The position numbers and the translations under genes were made by a program. Of a stretch of 64,000 bases of DNA, positions 1 through 11,878 are shown one piece after another. Below the pieces are notes generated by a model, which worked only from the letters and a program-made list of their open reading frames with translations, had not been told where the DNA came from and did no database searches. Positions within the stretch are counted from its first letter, which is position 1. Each line of letters opens with the position of its first letter. Source of the stretch: Neoscytalidium dimidiatum (taxonomy: Eukaryota; Ascomycota; Dothideomycetes; Botryosphaeriales; Botryosphaeriaceae); the NCBI GenBank assembly GCA_037367355.1, contig CM074695.1:4030001-4094000 (forward strand), written 5' to 3'.

Positions 1-651
1 TACGCCGGCGCTTTGTTGATATCCGTTCCCCATCGCCTCGGCAGCTGTCGTCGTCGTCGTCGACATCGGCGTCGCGCTCTGCACTTCCGCAGCCTGCGGC
101 GTCTGCCTCGCGCGCTTCCTCGGGCTCTGGCTGCCCGCCCTGCCGCCGCCGCCGCCCTCCTCCACGACGCCACCACTGCCCTCTTCCCCTCCCACCGCGG
201 CCTTGACCTCGTCATCGGGCGTGCCCGTCCTCTTCCGCTTCTGCCCCGCCGCCAGCGCCTCGTCCAGCATCGCCGCGCCCCTCAGATCCATGTTCCGCGC
301 GACCTTGCGCAGGCCGCCGCCGGCAAGGTTCTGCTGCGCCAGCTGCTGCTGCCGCTGCGACTCGGAGGTCGCCTTCGCGGCCGCCTCGAGCAGCTCGGCC
401 ATGTTGCCTTCCAGACTGTTGTTGTTGTTGCTGTTGTTGTTGGAGAAGAAAGAGGGAGAGGAGGACTGCGGCTGCGGTTGCCCGCCGGTCGCGTACACCG
501 TCGCTGCCTGTCCGGCGGCCGAGGACTGCATCAGGTCGTCGTATGCCTGGTGGTTCGCGGGCGGTGGCGGCGGTGCGTCGGCCGCAGGCATGGTGGTCAG
601 GCGGCTGCGATGATCGGCGGTGGTGGTGCCGTAAAGACCGCTCGAGTTCAT
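1..651 (-). CDS. Unrecognised, probably nuclear protein (5' part, runs off window)
   Basis: An open frame of 217 codons runs from an ATG at 651 to the first base of the window with no stop. A second in-frame ATG at 591 sits in a stronger ACCACCATG context, so the start is uncertain. The protein opens with Pro/Ala-rich sequence, then an Asn-rich stretch, an Ala-rich helical stretch with Gln (MAELLEAAAKATSE followed by QRQQQ), and basic clusters (QKRKR, PRKRAR) that look like nuclear localisation signals among Gly/Glu-rich linkers. This composition fits a transcription or chromatin factor whose folded domain lies beyond the window. I recognise no domain in the visible part. The other frames here are also long because of GC-rich codons, but only this one has a sensible low-complexity plus NLS architecture. 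Confidence 0.6.
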   Translation of the reverse strand, partial: MNSSGLYGTTTADHRSRLTTMPAADAPPPPPANHQAYDDLMQSSAAGQAATVYATGGQPQPQSSSPSFFSNNNSNNNNSLEGNMAELLEAAAKATSESQRQQQLAQQNLAGGGLRKVARNMDLRGAAMLDEALAAGQKRKRTGTPDDEVKAAVGGEEGSGGVVEEGGGGGRAGSQSPRKRARQTPQAAEVQSATPMSTTTTTAAEAMGNGYQQSAGV

Positions 652-915
652 TGGAGCGGGGGAGAGCTTTTATGCGGCCATGGATGGGGGTGGGGGGTTT
701 CGGTCGTGTTATGGCGGATGTGTTTGCTCGGGATTGAACGTGGTAGCGGCAGGTGAACTTTGGCGTCGGGTGGTTGAATGATCGCAAGGGCGTAACGCGA
801 AAGAGGTGATTGTGCGAGCGAAGTTGTAGCGAGGTCAAAAGAAGAAAAATCTAGGGCGGGAAATCAGTACCACGGCTCGGCGACATGGCGTTTGGCGAGG
901 CCATTTGCGGATTTG

Positions 916-960
<45 letters not shown>

Positions 961-1830
961 CGGCCGTGACGTCGGGATCGTCCTCACCGCGGAGGAGCTT
1001 TGACAGCTCGGGAGGGGTGGAAAAAGGGAGCTTGGGAGGCAGCTAGCTGTCTGTCCTGGTTGGAGCGCAAGTGTTTGTATCCTTTTGTTTGTCTCGTTTG
1101 CTTGTGATGCATTCCACCCACTCAACTCGACGGCGCCAACCCGCTGCGTTACATAGCGCCCGGCTAGGCTGGTTTGGGCCTGAAGTTCATTCCTCCTGCC
1201 TTCAACGATAAATAATATTGCTGCGCTATTTTTACCTCCGGCAAGACAGGGACGCTGCACACAAGACACGGTGTGCGAACCAGGGATCTTATCCACGTGT
1301 CGAGCGGAAGAGAATCTGCCCCGTCGCAAATATGCAGAAAAACGCAACAAACCGACCGGATGCCTGCAGCAGCTCTCATCAAGGTGCATCATTACAATGC
1401 TTCGTTGCGATATCTCGGTAGAGGCCAGGCTCTGAACATGCACGCGGCTCATTTCCAACAGGACCATCGAGATCAACATGGAATATTAGGATTTGGCATG
1501 TTTTGCGTGTTGATTGCAGCAGCTGAACGCCCGAGCGTTGAGTGCGTCCAACTTCGCACTTGCCCGTGCGCTACTCCTCGAACTTACACGAAATCATGTA
1601 TCAGAATTATCTATACGTGAACTTGATCTGTATCTCCAAAAGCAAAAGCAACCATCCATCCACCGCGCCGGAAAAATGTGTTTACGGATCCGCCGTGCAA
1701 CAGTATGTCGGAGTCCTCATGCCCTCTAGACGCATACATGATATCAGATGCTCGAATTCCACAACGACCAACCCTGAAACGCCAAAAGTCATAATGCCCT
1801 ATTGTTGTCTTCAAGAAGCCGAACAAGTGT
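652..1830. other. Intergenic spacer
   Basis: About 1.2 kb between two minus-strand genes. It should hold the promoter of the gene at 1-651 and the 3' end of the DUF3431 gene. It contains one AG microsatellite (919-956). The overlapping short frames on both strands have no recognisable protein features. Confidence 0.6.
919..956. repeat. (AG)19 microsatellite
   Basis: Perfect dinucleotide repeat, 38 nt, just upstream of the gene at 1-651. It is a simple repeat in a probable promoter region. Confidence 0.97.
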
Positions 1831-3136
1831 TCAAAACCAATCGCCTTCATGCCACTCTCTCCCGCAATCATCCGCTCTGGTCCGCGGGTCATTGCCTCGT
1901 TCGATCGCAGCATCCCGTCTTCGCTTCAAGTCTTGCTTGATGCGCTCGATCTCGTCTTCGAGCCACTTGTCCCTGCCAACTTCAGGGATGTCGATCTCGG
2001 CGAGCTCGTCGAACGTGCCGTCCTCCATCGACTGGTGCACGAGCTTTTCCTTGTCGTGCCAATCTCTGAGCTCGTACTCGTAACCAAGCTGCGTGAAACG
2101 GAGGTCCGTCCATGCTTTGTAGTTCTCTTCGTTCCCGAAGCAGACGCCGAAGCCGTCACACATGCAGACGTGCTGCACGGGGCAGTAGACGTTGGATCCG
2201 GTGAAGACGTACTGCCAGATGTATTCCCACACGCGGCCAGAAAGCGAGTCGTCCAAGGGCGTGCGGAGAAGCCAGTCACGGTAAGCCACGAATCGCTGTA
2301 GAGGAATGGCTCGGATGCGCTCCCGGCTAAGAGCGAACTGCGCGCAGCAGGGCTGTGCCAACACCTCTGGAATGGGATCCAACGGGAACAGCTCACTCCA
2401 AGCCTTGGCCAGAAGCTTCTGTTCGTGCTTCTGGATATCATCCTCGACTTCGCCAGGGTGCCTGTACTGCTTAGTATTCAAAGAGAGTTGTACAAAGCAG
2501 TGCGACAACTTACATCCAGTCCGGGCAGCCCGGATCCCAATGGCAACGCATGTTCATGTATCCCTCGCGAAGTACGCGGTTGGGGTTCAGGCGACGGATC
2601 ATTTGCACCGCATCCAGGTCGAGCATATCGCTGTTATGCCAGGCGTACCTATGCGCATGCATGAAAATGGCAACATCGGGCAAGTCGGCATAGTTATCGA
2701 TGATCCAAGACAGGTAAATCATGACTTCATGACCCTTGTTCTTGGGTGGATGTAGAGGTGCGGAACGGTCATCAGCGACGTACACAGCCGTCTGGTAATC
2801 CGGCAAGTGCTCATCGATCCAGTCCACGTTCTCATCTCTCGTTCGTGGAATCACTAGAACTGTGCTGAAGTTATAATCCGGGCCCATGCCTGTCCCGGGC
2901 TCAAACTTCGGAATGGAGCTCCATGTTTGTTTGGGCTTCGCTGGGCCTTGGCTGCTCGACGATCCCGATGCGCTTGCAATCTTGGAAGGTGATGGCTCTG
3001 GTACTGCTTCGCCCAGGCCAATCTTCTGTGGTAATCCCCTCCACGATTCTTTTACGTTGGTGTTGTAGTATAGAAAGGAGAAAAACGTGACGGTCGCGAT
3101 GGCAAGGAGGGGAAGGAGGTTTCGTGGTGACGGCAT
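1831..3136 (-). CDS. DUF3431 family type II membrane protein
   Basis: Two exons, 3136-2514 and 2461-1831, joined across a 52-nt intron (GTAAGT donor, branch-like TACTAAG, TACAG acceptor), give 417 residues. Residues about 6-25 form one hydrophobic segment with no cleavage-like end, so I read it as a signal anchor. A Ser/Pro-rich stem follows, then the conserved globular part with motifs typical of DUF3431: VIPRTRDENVDWIDEHLPDY, a YLSWIIDNYADLPD segment and a FMHAHRYAWHNSD block. The family is common in fungi and is often suspected to be glycosyltransferase-like and Golgi-facing, but no activity is established. The C-terminal 60 residues are charged and helical. Family assignment is good; function is inference. 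Confidence 0.88.
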
Positions 3137-5619
3137 AGCGGGCGGCTTCGCCGGAGGGCGCGGATGCGAAGGCTGCGTGGGGGGGAAAAAAAAAAACGAA
3201 CGCGGGACAGCCAGGCGGCAGATATTTCAAGAAGGAAACATGTGGCTCTTCTATTGGCAAGGTCAGCGTGGCGCCATAACAGAGTCAACCCCACCCCTCT
3301 TGTACAGCGTCTCATGAGGCCTTGAGCGAATGGAATGTTAGGAAGCACAGTACCTAGACGGTTACGACACAACGCAGGGCCCCACGACGAGTTCAAGTGC
3401 CTGCGGGCATCATTCGACGGGCTGGCAGTCGTAGGCGCGCGCTCGTGGATGACGTGAAGTTGAAGGCGGCCGCAGAGACCGGCGCGAGGAGTGTCGTATT
3501 GCGGCTGGGGGCCTGTCCAGAAGTTGCGGAGCTTTCCAGCAAGGCCAGGCAGGGCTCCGCAGTCAAGCTTTGACTAGCGATCATTCGGGACGACTTGTTT
3601 CGATCATGGTCGCCAATTGGCCCCGGAGTGGATGTGCTTGCGCGGCCACCTTGCTCTATACTTGATAAGGTTGTGTGATCGGCCGTTCGCGCGACAACTC
3701 CTGCGCGGGCCTGCGACGCCGTCACGCTGTATAAACAACTGTCAATCAAACCTCACAACTGCCGCGCATTTTTAGGCCTTTGACACCGCAGCAGATGCTC
3801 GGCAGCCCTTTCGGCCGCGCCCAACGTCGTCTCTCGACGATCCAGGGTCGTCGCCGTCCCAACGGTTGCTGACAACAAGAGCGTAGTGCCGGTCGCTTGC
3901 CCGCAGCTGCAACACCACCCGCGCCAATCAGACACAAACGCGGCGCCGCCAGCACACCATTTCAGCTCCTTCTGCAGCTCGAGGCCTGCACTGTCGTCTT
4001 CAACGCTGCATGTCAGATATGGCATAGCCGACTCTTTTCATCCTGCAGCGTTCATCGAAATTTGCAGTGGTGATCATTTGTTGAGCTGTTTATATACCCT
4101 GAGACCGCTGATATCCCCGTTAACATTTGCTAAATCAAGCATACATATTCCATTTTGCTGTGCCTCAAGTCCGCGTCATGTTCGGATAGAGGAGCAATGC
4201 GACCTGGAAGCGAGCACCATTATCTTGGGTACCCTCTTGGAAGTCGCCGTTCTGGAACGCGCAGAGATTCATGTCTCCCAGTCTAAGTATGAAGGACTAG
4301 TTCTTAGGCGAGAATGCCATGCAGGCTCGAAAGGCGCCTCAGAAATCTTGCGACAACGCAATGATGTCAGATCTGCGCAGTCGACGCGGCAAAAGTCCGG
4401 CCGTCGCGCAAAAACTGCCCAACGGCCCACTGCACTGGATAAGTGACGACCGGTAATCAATGAGAAAAGAGCGGGAAGAGCATCGTGAAGAAACAATGAC
4501 GATGGCGAGCTAAGGAGCACTTTTCCCTTGGCTGCAAATCAAGGAGAAGGGAATGCCTCGGCAAAACCGGCAAGGGCGGAACAGGAAAAGGCCAGATATC
4601 TTGGTGCTTCAGGACGAGAGATGCGAAAGCTTGAAATAATTGGGAATTACATGAACTGTGAACACTCACCGTAGGCCCAAGCATGGTGGCCGCGTGCATT
4701 GCCATAACGCATCGGGACCCTGCAGCGACCGGACAGCGCCAACCGCTCCACCGCTAGGTACGGCAAACGCGCTGACATCCGAGATGCTGTCAATAGTCCT
4801 CACGGCAAGCTGCTTCACTCACCGCGCAACGCTGGGCTCATTCCGCAGTCCTTTTATCTTTTTTTTTTTTTTGTTCATTACACCGGAAAGGCGGCACCGT
4901 GCAATTTCTGGGCGATTTGCTGTCTACTACGAGGATTGCGTTGCTCCCGTCTCACCAGAAACAGATTTGAATGGGCGGTTGGGCACTCTCAGCTGATGGA
5001 GTTCGTAAGGTCCCTACAGGGACAAGGACGATTAAGTCGCCGGTACAGGCAGATTCTGCAATGGTGTCTGCACGCACGGTGTTGGAAAGGGAATATGTCG
5101 ACAAGCGCAGATGTCGAGTGTGATGGGAAGGCATAGTAGTACAAAGTGAGATCTGAAGTCGGATAGAAGAGCTGCTCCAGGAGATCCAGTTTTTCGTCAC
5201 CAATTCGATTAAAAGCATGTTTGCCGCAAGAATCCGTAGCCGTTCTCTGTCAAAGGAAATCCACCGAAATTCACCGGAAGCCGAGACCTTAGAAGTGGCG
5301 TAGGCAAATTCGCTAAGCCGTGTCATACCTATGCCTTAGGTGAGGTCTCCCGTCCAGCAGCAGATTGAGTGAAAGCCGTTGTTTTTTTTTTTGAATCCGT
5401 CGCCCGCAGAAGATATCGCTGAAAATCGCCGTAGCCTGATTGTGCGTCGGAGACGTGGAGATGCAAAAAGCCATAAGCAAGTAATACAGGTACGAAGATG
5501 AGGCAGCAATCCCGAAGACGCAATTGTCCCGGGGGAAGCAAATCACGTCGGTCGTGATGGGACCCCTAGTCTTCTGCCGTTACTCGCGAGGGGGTTCTGG
5601 GAGAATTAGTGTCGAGTAC
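3137..5619. other. Intergenic spacer, no supported gene
   Basis: About 2.5 kb. It contains the promoter of the DUF3431 gene at its left end and the 3' region of the RRM gene at its right end, with poly-A/T runs near 3188, 4860 and 5383. Several frames of 60-190 codons exist on both strands, but they overlap each other, have no recognisable motifs and show no intron signals connecting them. Confidence 0.5.
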
Positions 5620-6693
5620 TTAGTAGCGAGAGTAGTAGTCATCACCACGGTCATCGTAAGCCCTTCCACCGCCATAAGACTCGTCAGCGGGCGGGCCACT
5701 GTAGGCACCGCCATCGCGGCCATAGCGATCTTCGCGGCTCGAACCATAGCGGTAGCGGTCGTCGCGGCCGGAAGCGTCGCGGCCGGAAGCGTAGCGGTCG
5801 ACACCGCGAGGAGGGCCGTAGTCGCGATCACGGCGGGAGTATCCGCGGTCGTAGTTTCGCTCGTAGCCACGGTCGTAAGAGTCGTAGCGAGGACCGCCGC
5901 GCGAATAATCGTCGCGACGACCACCGTAGCCACGCCTGTCATCGTAGCGGTCGCCGTAGAAGCGGCCGCCACGACCGCCACGGAAGTCTTCTACCTGAGT
6001 TAGCTTATCCAGCCGTGACGCATTGAGGGGAGTACCATAAGAGTGGTGGTAAGTCGTACCGCGCTTCGGCGGACCGTAGTACTTGCCCGGAGTGGGCGTC
6101 CTGGGGCGCGAGCGACGAGCCTTCTCAATGCTGAGAGTACGGCCCTCAATGACCTCGCCCTGGAGTCCTTCCTTGGCAGCATCAGCCTGCTCAGGTGTGA
6201 CCATCTTCACGAAGCCGAAGCCACGCGACTCCTTCGTGTGCGGGTCGCGCATGATGTTGCACTTCTCGACGTCGCCGTACTTCTCGAACAGACGCGAGAC
6301 TTCCTCTTCGGAGAGACGCGGGTGAATGCCGGTGACGAAGAGGTTGGAGCCCGGGTTCACGGACTCGTCGTCGCGGTCGCGCATGGGCTCGTTCGTAGGG
6401 CTGTCGTGAGTTTTGTCAGCGAGTGTTGCAGAGGATTGAGGCGCAAGAGATTGCTGTACCGATCGTCCATACGGTCGCGCGCGCCAGGAGAAGCACTGCG
6501 GGCGCGGGCATCTTCGTCGACACGGCGGTCGTTGCGCGGAGAGCGGCTGCGGTCGCGCTCATAATCGCGCGGCTCTTCTGTTTGCACAGGCGTGTCAGCG
6601 GCGCGTCATTGCTGGAGTTGGGCAGCGCGGCAGTGAAACAGCGGGCTTACCGTCATACGGACGCGGTTCGGCCTCGTAATCCATGGTGGACAT
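5620..6693 (-). CDS. TRA2-like RRM splicing regulator
   Basis: Three exons (6693-6651, 6577-6460, 6400-5620) encode 313 residues. The N-terminus is short and acidic, followed by an RS-type patch (RDRSRSPRND). A single RRM lies at about 72-150, with RNP2 LFVTGI and RNP1 RGFGFVKM (113-120). The C-terminal half is almost entirely Arg/Gly/Asp/Tyr repeats (DRYDDRRGYGGRRDDY type). RS region, one RRM and a C-terminal RG/RS tail is the layout of Transformer-2-type SR proteins, which bind exonic enhancers in pre-mRNA in the nucleus; similar proteins also shuttle. Introns are 73 and 58 nt with GTAAGC and GTACAG donors. Two ATGs compete: 6693, and 6684, which sits in a near-perfect CCACCATGG context and would shorten the protein by three residues. 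Which RNAs it binds cannot be told from sequence. Confidence 0.88.
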
Positions 6694-7422
6694 GGCAGAG
6701 AGAGGTAGTGTCAGTGGTTTGCAGCGAAGAGTGCGGCTGGGTGGAGCTGAAAACGGGCAGCGGAAGAGGTGGTTGCGACAAAGCGGCGGTCCGGCGAGCA
6801 GCTCCGATCGGCTTGAAAAGGACCGTCGCAGTGAAGGCTAGGGGAGAGAAAGGTAAAAGAAAAGTGCGTGGGTGCGGACGGCAGGTTGCCAGGCTGTGGT
6901 GAAGGAGCGAAGTGTAGCGGCTTTCGCGACGCCGAACAAACGCGCTGTGACAGGCGCAGGCTGACAGAATGCCCGGGCAGCCTATCAAGGGGCGCAACCA
7001 AGGAACACGCCCGCGAGCGAGCCGCAGCCTCTTGGCTCCCAGCTGGCAGGCAGGCTTCCCGCAGAGCCCTCGCAAACGTGCAGCCTCGCGATTTGCACTC
7101 ACTGCGCGTCTTGCACGTCTCAGCCCCAGTCGCTGGTGAGCGAAAATCACTGCAGTCATTGCGGTAAAAGTACAGGCGTCCATGCTCCAGCGATCTAGCT
7201 AATCGACACCGAGCCAACAACACCGCCCACAAGCAAATAGGTATATACTATCGATACTGAGCCCATGCCCGACGCCGCGCGCCCAGAACCCTCCCGTACT
7301 TCCCATACGAAAGCCAGCCCCGTGTGCCCGAGAATTGTGACCAGGAATCGAAAATGGTATACAGCTCATTCCCGCCGTTACCCAAACGCCCCGCAAACTA
7401 AAAGCCCAGCACAAACAAATCA
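6694..7422. other. Intergenic spacer
   Basis: About 730 bp between two minus-strand genes: promoter and 5' leader of the TRA2-like gene and the 3' end of the NTO1-like gene. The open frames on both strands (for example 6423-6902) are GC-rich shadows without motifs. Confidence 0.55.
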
Positions 7423-10400
7423 CTAGCCCCAGTTTGTCCTCTTCTGGACCTTCCTGCGCTGCTGCGCTCGTACCCTCGCCCGCTGCGCCCGCTGCAACGT
7501 CCCTTCATCTGCATCCATCGTGTCCTGGTCATCAATGGGTGCGTCGGCCATGTCTTCGTCCCCAAGCATACCATCCAACTCATCGTCGTCAATTTCACTG
7601 AGCTCCTCGCTCATGCCCCGCACAACTTCACGGCCGGACCAGACCTCGTCGTGAATTGTCGTTCCATGCGGGTCGAAGCTTTGCAGGTACCACGGAACGC
7701 CACCTCGCGATAGAGCGAGAACGTCACCATCCGACTGTGGTGGTGTAAGAGGGTCAGGATTTGCGCTGGATGGATGGGTGCTGCCCGAGTTGGAAAGCGC
7801 AGGGGCTGTTCCAATGCTGCCTTGGCGGCCCTCGCCAGATTCTGCCACGGCATTGTTGGTGGGTGCCTCTGCCGGCTCTTCTGGCAATTGCAACTGTAGT
7901 CTTATGGCAGCGTCATCCGCTTCATGATCAGGCTCATCAGCCTCGGCTCCAAGTTTCTTCTCAGCCTCTTCATCTTTCATTTCGCTGTCGCCATTGACAA
8001 ACCCGTTTGTCGTTGCGGTACCGTTTGCCATACATTCCGTAGCCTCGGACATTTCTACGTCTTGTGAGACGTTGTGTCGTTCTGCCCCGTCGTCATTACC
8101 TTTGTCGCAAGATGTTTGGGAAGCCTGAGCTGACGAGGGTCTAGACCGCGCACTGTCCACGAACAGGGCGTCCAGCTCTCGCAGCGGCTTGTCATATTGC
8201 TTACCGGCAATCTGAGCCTCCTTTCGAGCGGCGTCCTCGAGGGCGGGATGGATGGCCTTTATGATACGTTTGGCCAGCTTTTTCTTATCTTTCTGCTCTG
8301 GAGTAAGGTCGTTGTGCGAAGCACCACCTTCGTTGAGTTGTTCGTGTGCCTCATGAGCGTCGGTGATTTCGTCCAAGCCGACGACGGAACGGAATACTGC
8401 GCCAATGTCTGCAGAGAAGGTGGAAACGGATGCGTAGAAGCGTTCTTCAAGCTTACGCTCAATCACGTCTAAGCCGTCCTTGAAGACACCTTTCGAGTCG
8501 AGACTGAGATTTCATTAGTCAAACTTCGATATGCGGAAGCCGAGAAGCGATGACTTACTTTTGGGCCTTTTCCAGTATTGGCCAAAGCAGAGGGCAAATA
8601 GGGAAGTATACAGTGTCGACTATCGACTTCAGTATCTCCACATCGACCAGCTTCTTCTCCTCTCGCTGTTTGACCAAGCGACAAAGCTCCTTGACTTTTT
8701 CCATATCCTTCTCGAGTAACTGTGCAAACTCGATCCGGCGATGAAGTCTCGGACGACCCGCGGCACCCATACCGGCGAAATTACGTCGAGTAATCTCCAT
8801 GGATGAAAACGTTTCCATCTGGAGCTGGAGCCTCTTGAGCAAAGCCGCTCCACGACGAGCCTCTCTTTTCAATGTCCAATATTTGCACGCTTCTGCAACG
8901 TATTCCTTGCGTTTTCGAACATTGAAGCGAACTAGCGATGCCTCAACCTTCTCATATACGAGCTGAGGGACGACAGGTGCACCTGAGGGCAACCTCCACA
9001 CGCCTTTTGTGGACTGGCTACGCTTTCGTTTGTTGCTCCCTGGCACTTGATTCACGTCGTCCCCATCGTCGTCTATGCCAAACGAATTGGAAGAATTGTG
9101 GGCTGCAGCTGCCTGGCTCTCTGCCCAGCGCCGGCCCCGCATAGTCTGGCGGTAAAATGACATGGCCTCGCGTGTAGCGGTCTCAACGTCGTTTTCTCGA
9201 CGCCACTCATTCGGAACATGCTTGTGACAGAACGCTTTGAGGACACTGGCATCAACATTGGCAGGTCCACTGTGCGCAGATTTCATGCGCAGGAACAGTT
9301 TCGCACGTCTTGCACAGGTAACGTGGAAGGCAGAATAGCAATTCTTGTTCCCACACTGGATGCAAGCGCCCATTTTCTGATCACAAATGTAGCATTGCTA
9401 TGCAAGTCAGAATAGTCTCGAGTGAAAGTACAGATGTAGACTTACCAGCTTCCACCTTTGCTTAGGGACCTTCTCGACATCCATGACAGGCTCCATAAAA
9501 GTGGTGTTTCCCAGAGAGACTTCCGGAATCCATATAGCGCAGAGCAGGTGTGACCAACGCTGAGGATTTGCAGTCTGTTTGAAGGCGCCATCGACGTTTG
9601 GGCAGAATATGCAAGTCTACAACATGTCAATAGCACGATACTACCAAAGGAACGAGAGCACTCACGGGTGTACCTCGGCCAATCAGCTGGCACTTGCGGC
9701 ACAACCACTGGCCCTCAGGTATAAAAGGAACTCCATAACACTCCTGATGCACTGCGAGGTCGCAACCGTCGCAGAAAACAATCGCATTGGTGTTTTCGCA
9801 GTCGCCATCGTCGCATACTGCGCACTTTGTGTCCTGTTCTTCCCCATTGCCTATTGGCTCTCCATTAACCGCAGCTGCCGAACTCGATCGTGGTCGATGG
9901 GTCTGAGGAGGCTTCGGGTTTGGCTTGGGAATTCCTTGGACGCAAGCGAGTCAGCAAAGATCATTCGCACCAGATAATCGACAAAAACTCACTTTTCTCG
10001 AGGGCGTGCCATTCCTTCTCGATCTGCGTCATGGTTATCTCGAATATCGCGGGCTTTATAGCTTCGACTTGTTCCTCCTTTCTTTGCGCATTGTATGCTT
10101 CAAGCCACCGATCGTCTTGTTCGTCCATATCATATTCGACCCGACCGATAGGGTGGTTGTGTGTTTCTCCCTCGATGCTAAGCGCAAGGTCCAGGTCTTC
10201 TTCAAGGTTGCCATCGACCATGCGGATGAGTCGCTTTTCAGGACGTATGAACATGTCGCTTTCCTGGTATCCCACGCTTGCCATGGTGCGATCAACATAG
10301 TTGACCTGCGCTGAAGGGTCTTGCTCGTAATGCGAGAATGTATCGACAGTTCGATAGGAAGGCTTTGGTAGGCTCAGCTTTTCGCGCTTGTCTTTCGTCG

Positions 10401-11190
10401 GCAAGGGCTCGATTCTGGGTGCTGGAGGGGAACCCAAGCCAGTGAGCATTGATCCAGGGCGTCGTGGCGGTCTGCCGGGTCGTCTTTTAATCGTTGCAGG
10501 TATCATAGGCAGTTCATTGCTTCCGCCTACATTGACCGTATCCTCATCGTGGTCAGCGAACGATGACTCTTGGGTCTTCAATGCCGGAGCTCCATTTGGA
10601 ACTGATGAATCATCTGGCCCTGAGCCATTTCGCGAATCGCTCTGGCTCAAGCCAGTCACCGGTGTGGTGGGTTTCGTCACTGGTGGGCTGATGCCATCGA
10701 CCTCCTCCGCACTAAACACCATGAAGTCCGCGTCAATGTCCAAGTCTTGATGAAATTCTTCCCAACCCCGTTCCTCTCTCGGCTTGTATCCATCGTTTTG
10801 AGCAACCGCAGCAGCTGCTGCAGATGCGGAGCTGGCTCGAGGTCCAGCAGCGGGGCGGTCGCGCCGCGGACGCGTGTATGGTCGGGATGGAGACGCAGCG
10901 TCGGGCGAATAGTTGCGAGGTGCTGCTGGGGTGCGCGATGGACGGGGCCGGGGTGCGCTATGTCTCCGGCCAGCGGCCTTGAGCAGTGGTATGGCGACTT
11001 CCTTGGGAATCTCGGCACCAGTATCAGGGTCGATGTAGCGGCCACCACCACCTGGTCCGCCGGGAATATACTTGGGTCGTTTGGGCGGCGCGGATGCAGG
11101 GGCAGTAGGAGTGGCGCTGTGGTCAACGCGTGGAGGGCGGCCGGGACCGCGTTGATTGCGCCTCGTGGGCGTGTCAGATGGCACGGCCAT
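7423..11190 (-). CDS. NTO1: NTO1/BRPF-type PHD-zinc knuckle-PHD protein (NuA3-like HAT complex)
   Basis: Five exons (11190-9993, 9934-9666, 9616-9446, 9397-8559, 8503-7423) encode 1185 residues; introns are 48-58 nt. The N-terminus is Pro/Arg-rich and AT-hook-like ([11 protein letters not shown]). An Epl1-like block follows (about 285-395, with [17 protein letters not shown]). Then comes the PZP unit: PHD1 from Cys436 ([27 protein letters not shown]), a zinc knuckle ([18 protein letters not shown]) and an extended PHD from Cys548 ([24 protein letters not shown]). A divergent bromodomain-like region lies at about 795-875. In yeast Nto1 this PZP module scaffolds NuA3, the Sas3 histone H3 acetyltransferase, and reads histone H3. 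The acidic, Ser-rich C-terminus ends in a basic [15 protein letters not shown] patch. It is divergent from the cystinosin gene across about 690 bp. Confidence 0.92.
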
Positions 11191-11878
11191 TGCTGTAAAG
11201 AGAGGTATTCCTTAAGATCGCGTTGGGCGCAGTGAGACTGCGGTCACGCAGCGCGAGTGGAGGCGCAGGGAGAGGACAGCAGGTGCCAAGCTACCGGCTG
11301 CGCGGACGCGTCGTGCTGCGGATTCGGGCGAAAGACATGTGTGGAGGGCACGGTAGAGACGAAGGAAGCGTCGTGAGGCACTGCGATCGTGTTGCTGGAG
11401 GCTTGAGCCAGCTGGCGCGTCTGGCAACTCGGGCGTGTGGTAGCGATGGAGGTCGTCTTTACCGCCCTGCGGCGCGCTAAGCCGCTCGGAACTTCCCCGC
11501 GCCGCGCCAGAGATCCATACCTAGGTCGAAAGCTGGCAAGTGCACCTGCAAGAGTGCTCTCCCCACGCCTTATCCATGCGGCTCATCGCGCCCGTTCACC
11601 GCATCGCGTCACGTCCGCCCAAGAGGAAGCACCTCCACCGTGACGCTGCGCGGCGTGCGACCCCTTGAGCCGTCACGTGCCCGGTCCTGATGATGCCATC
11701 GCCAGACTCACACTAACAGCGGTTGTTTTGGGAGAACCTCGCATCTTAAGTGGGGTGTAATCCCGTCATCTTCGATTCACCGCGTCGCGTCTCACTCAAC
11801 GAGCCTTCATCTCTCTTCACCTTCGCTGCGCCGTTGTCTGCTCTGAAGCACGCTAAAGCTGTCGAGGTACCAACCGTA
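11191..11878. promoter_or_regulatory. Shared divergent promoter region (NTO1-like / cystinosin-like)
   Basis: 688 bp separate the two start codons, transcribed away from each other, so both promoters must lie here. It is GC-rich in the left part and I see no clear TATA box. Confidence 0.45.

Noticed and set aside
212..838. Minus frame of 208 codons overlapping the first gene
   Set aside because: It has a polyQ stretch only because it reads the AAC repeats of the real gene in another frame.
5524..6003. Plus and minus Val/Ala/Thr-rich frames
   Set aside because: Both are shadows of the Arg/Gly/Asp/Tyr repeat codons of the TRA2-like tail.
6040..6085. Possible intron of 41 nt in the TRA2-like gene (GTACTC...CTCAG)
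   Set aside because: Removing it would shift the frame, and the branch-like site is too close to the acceptor.
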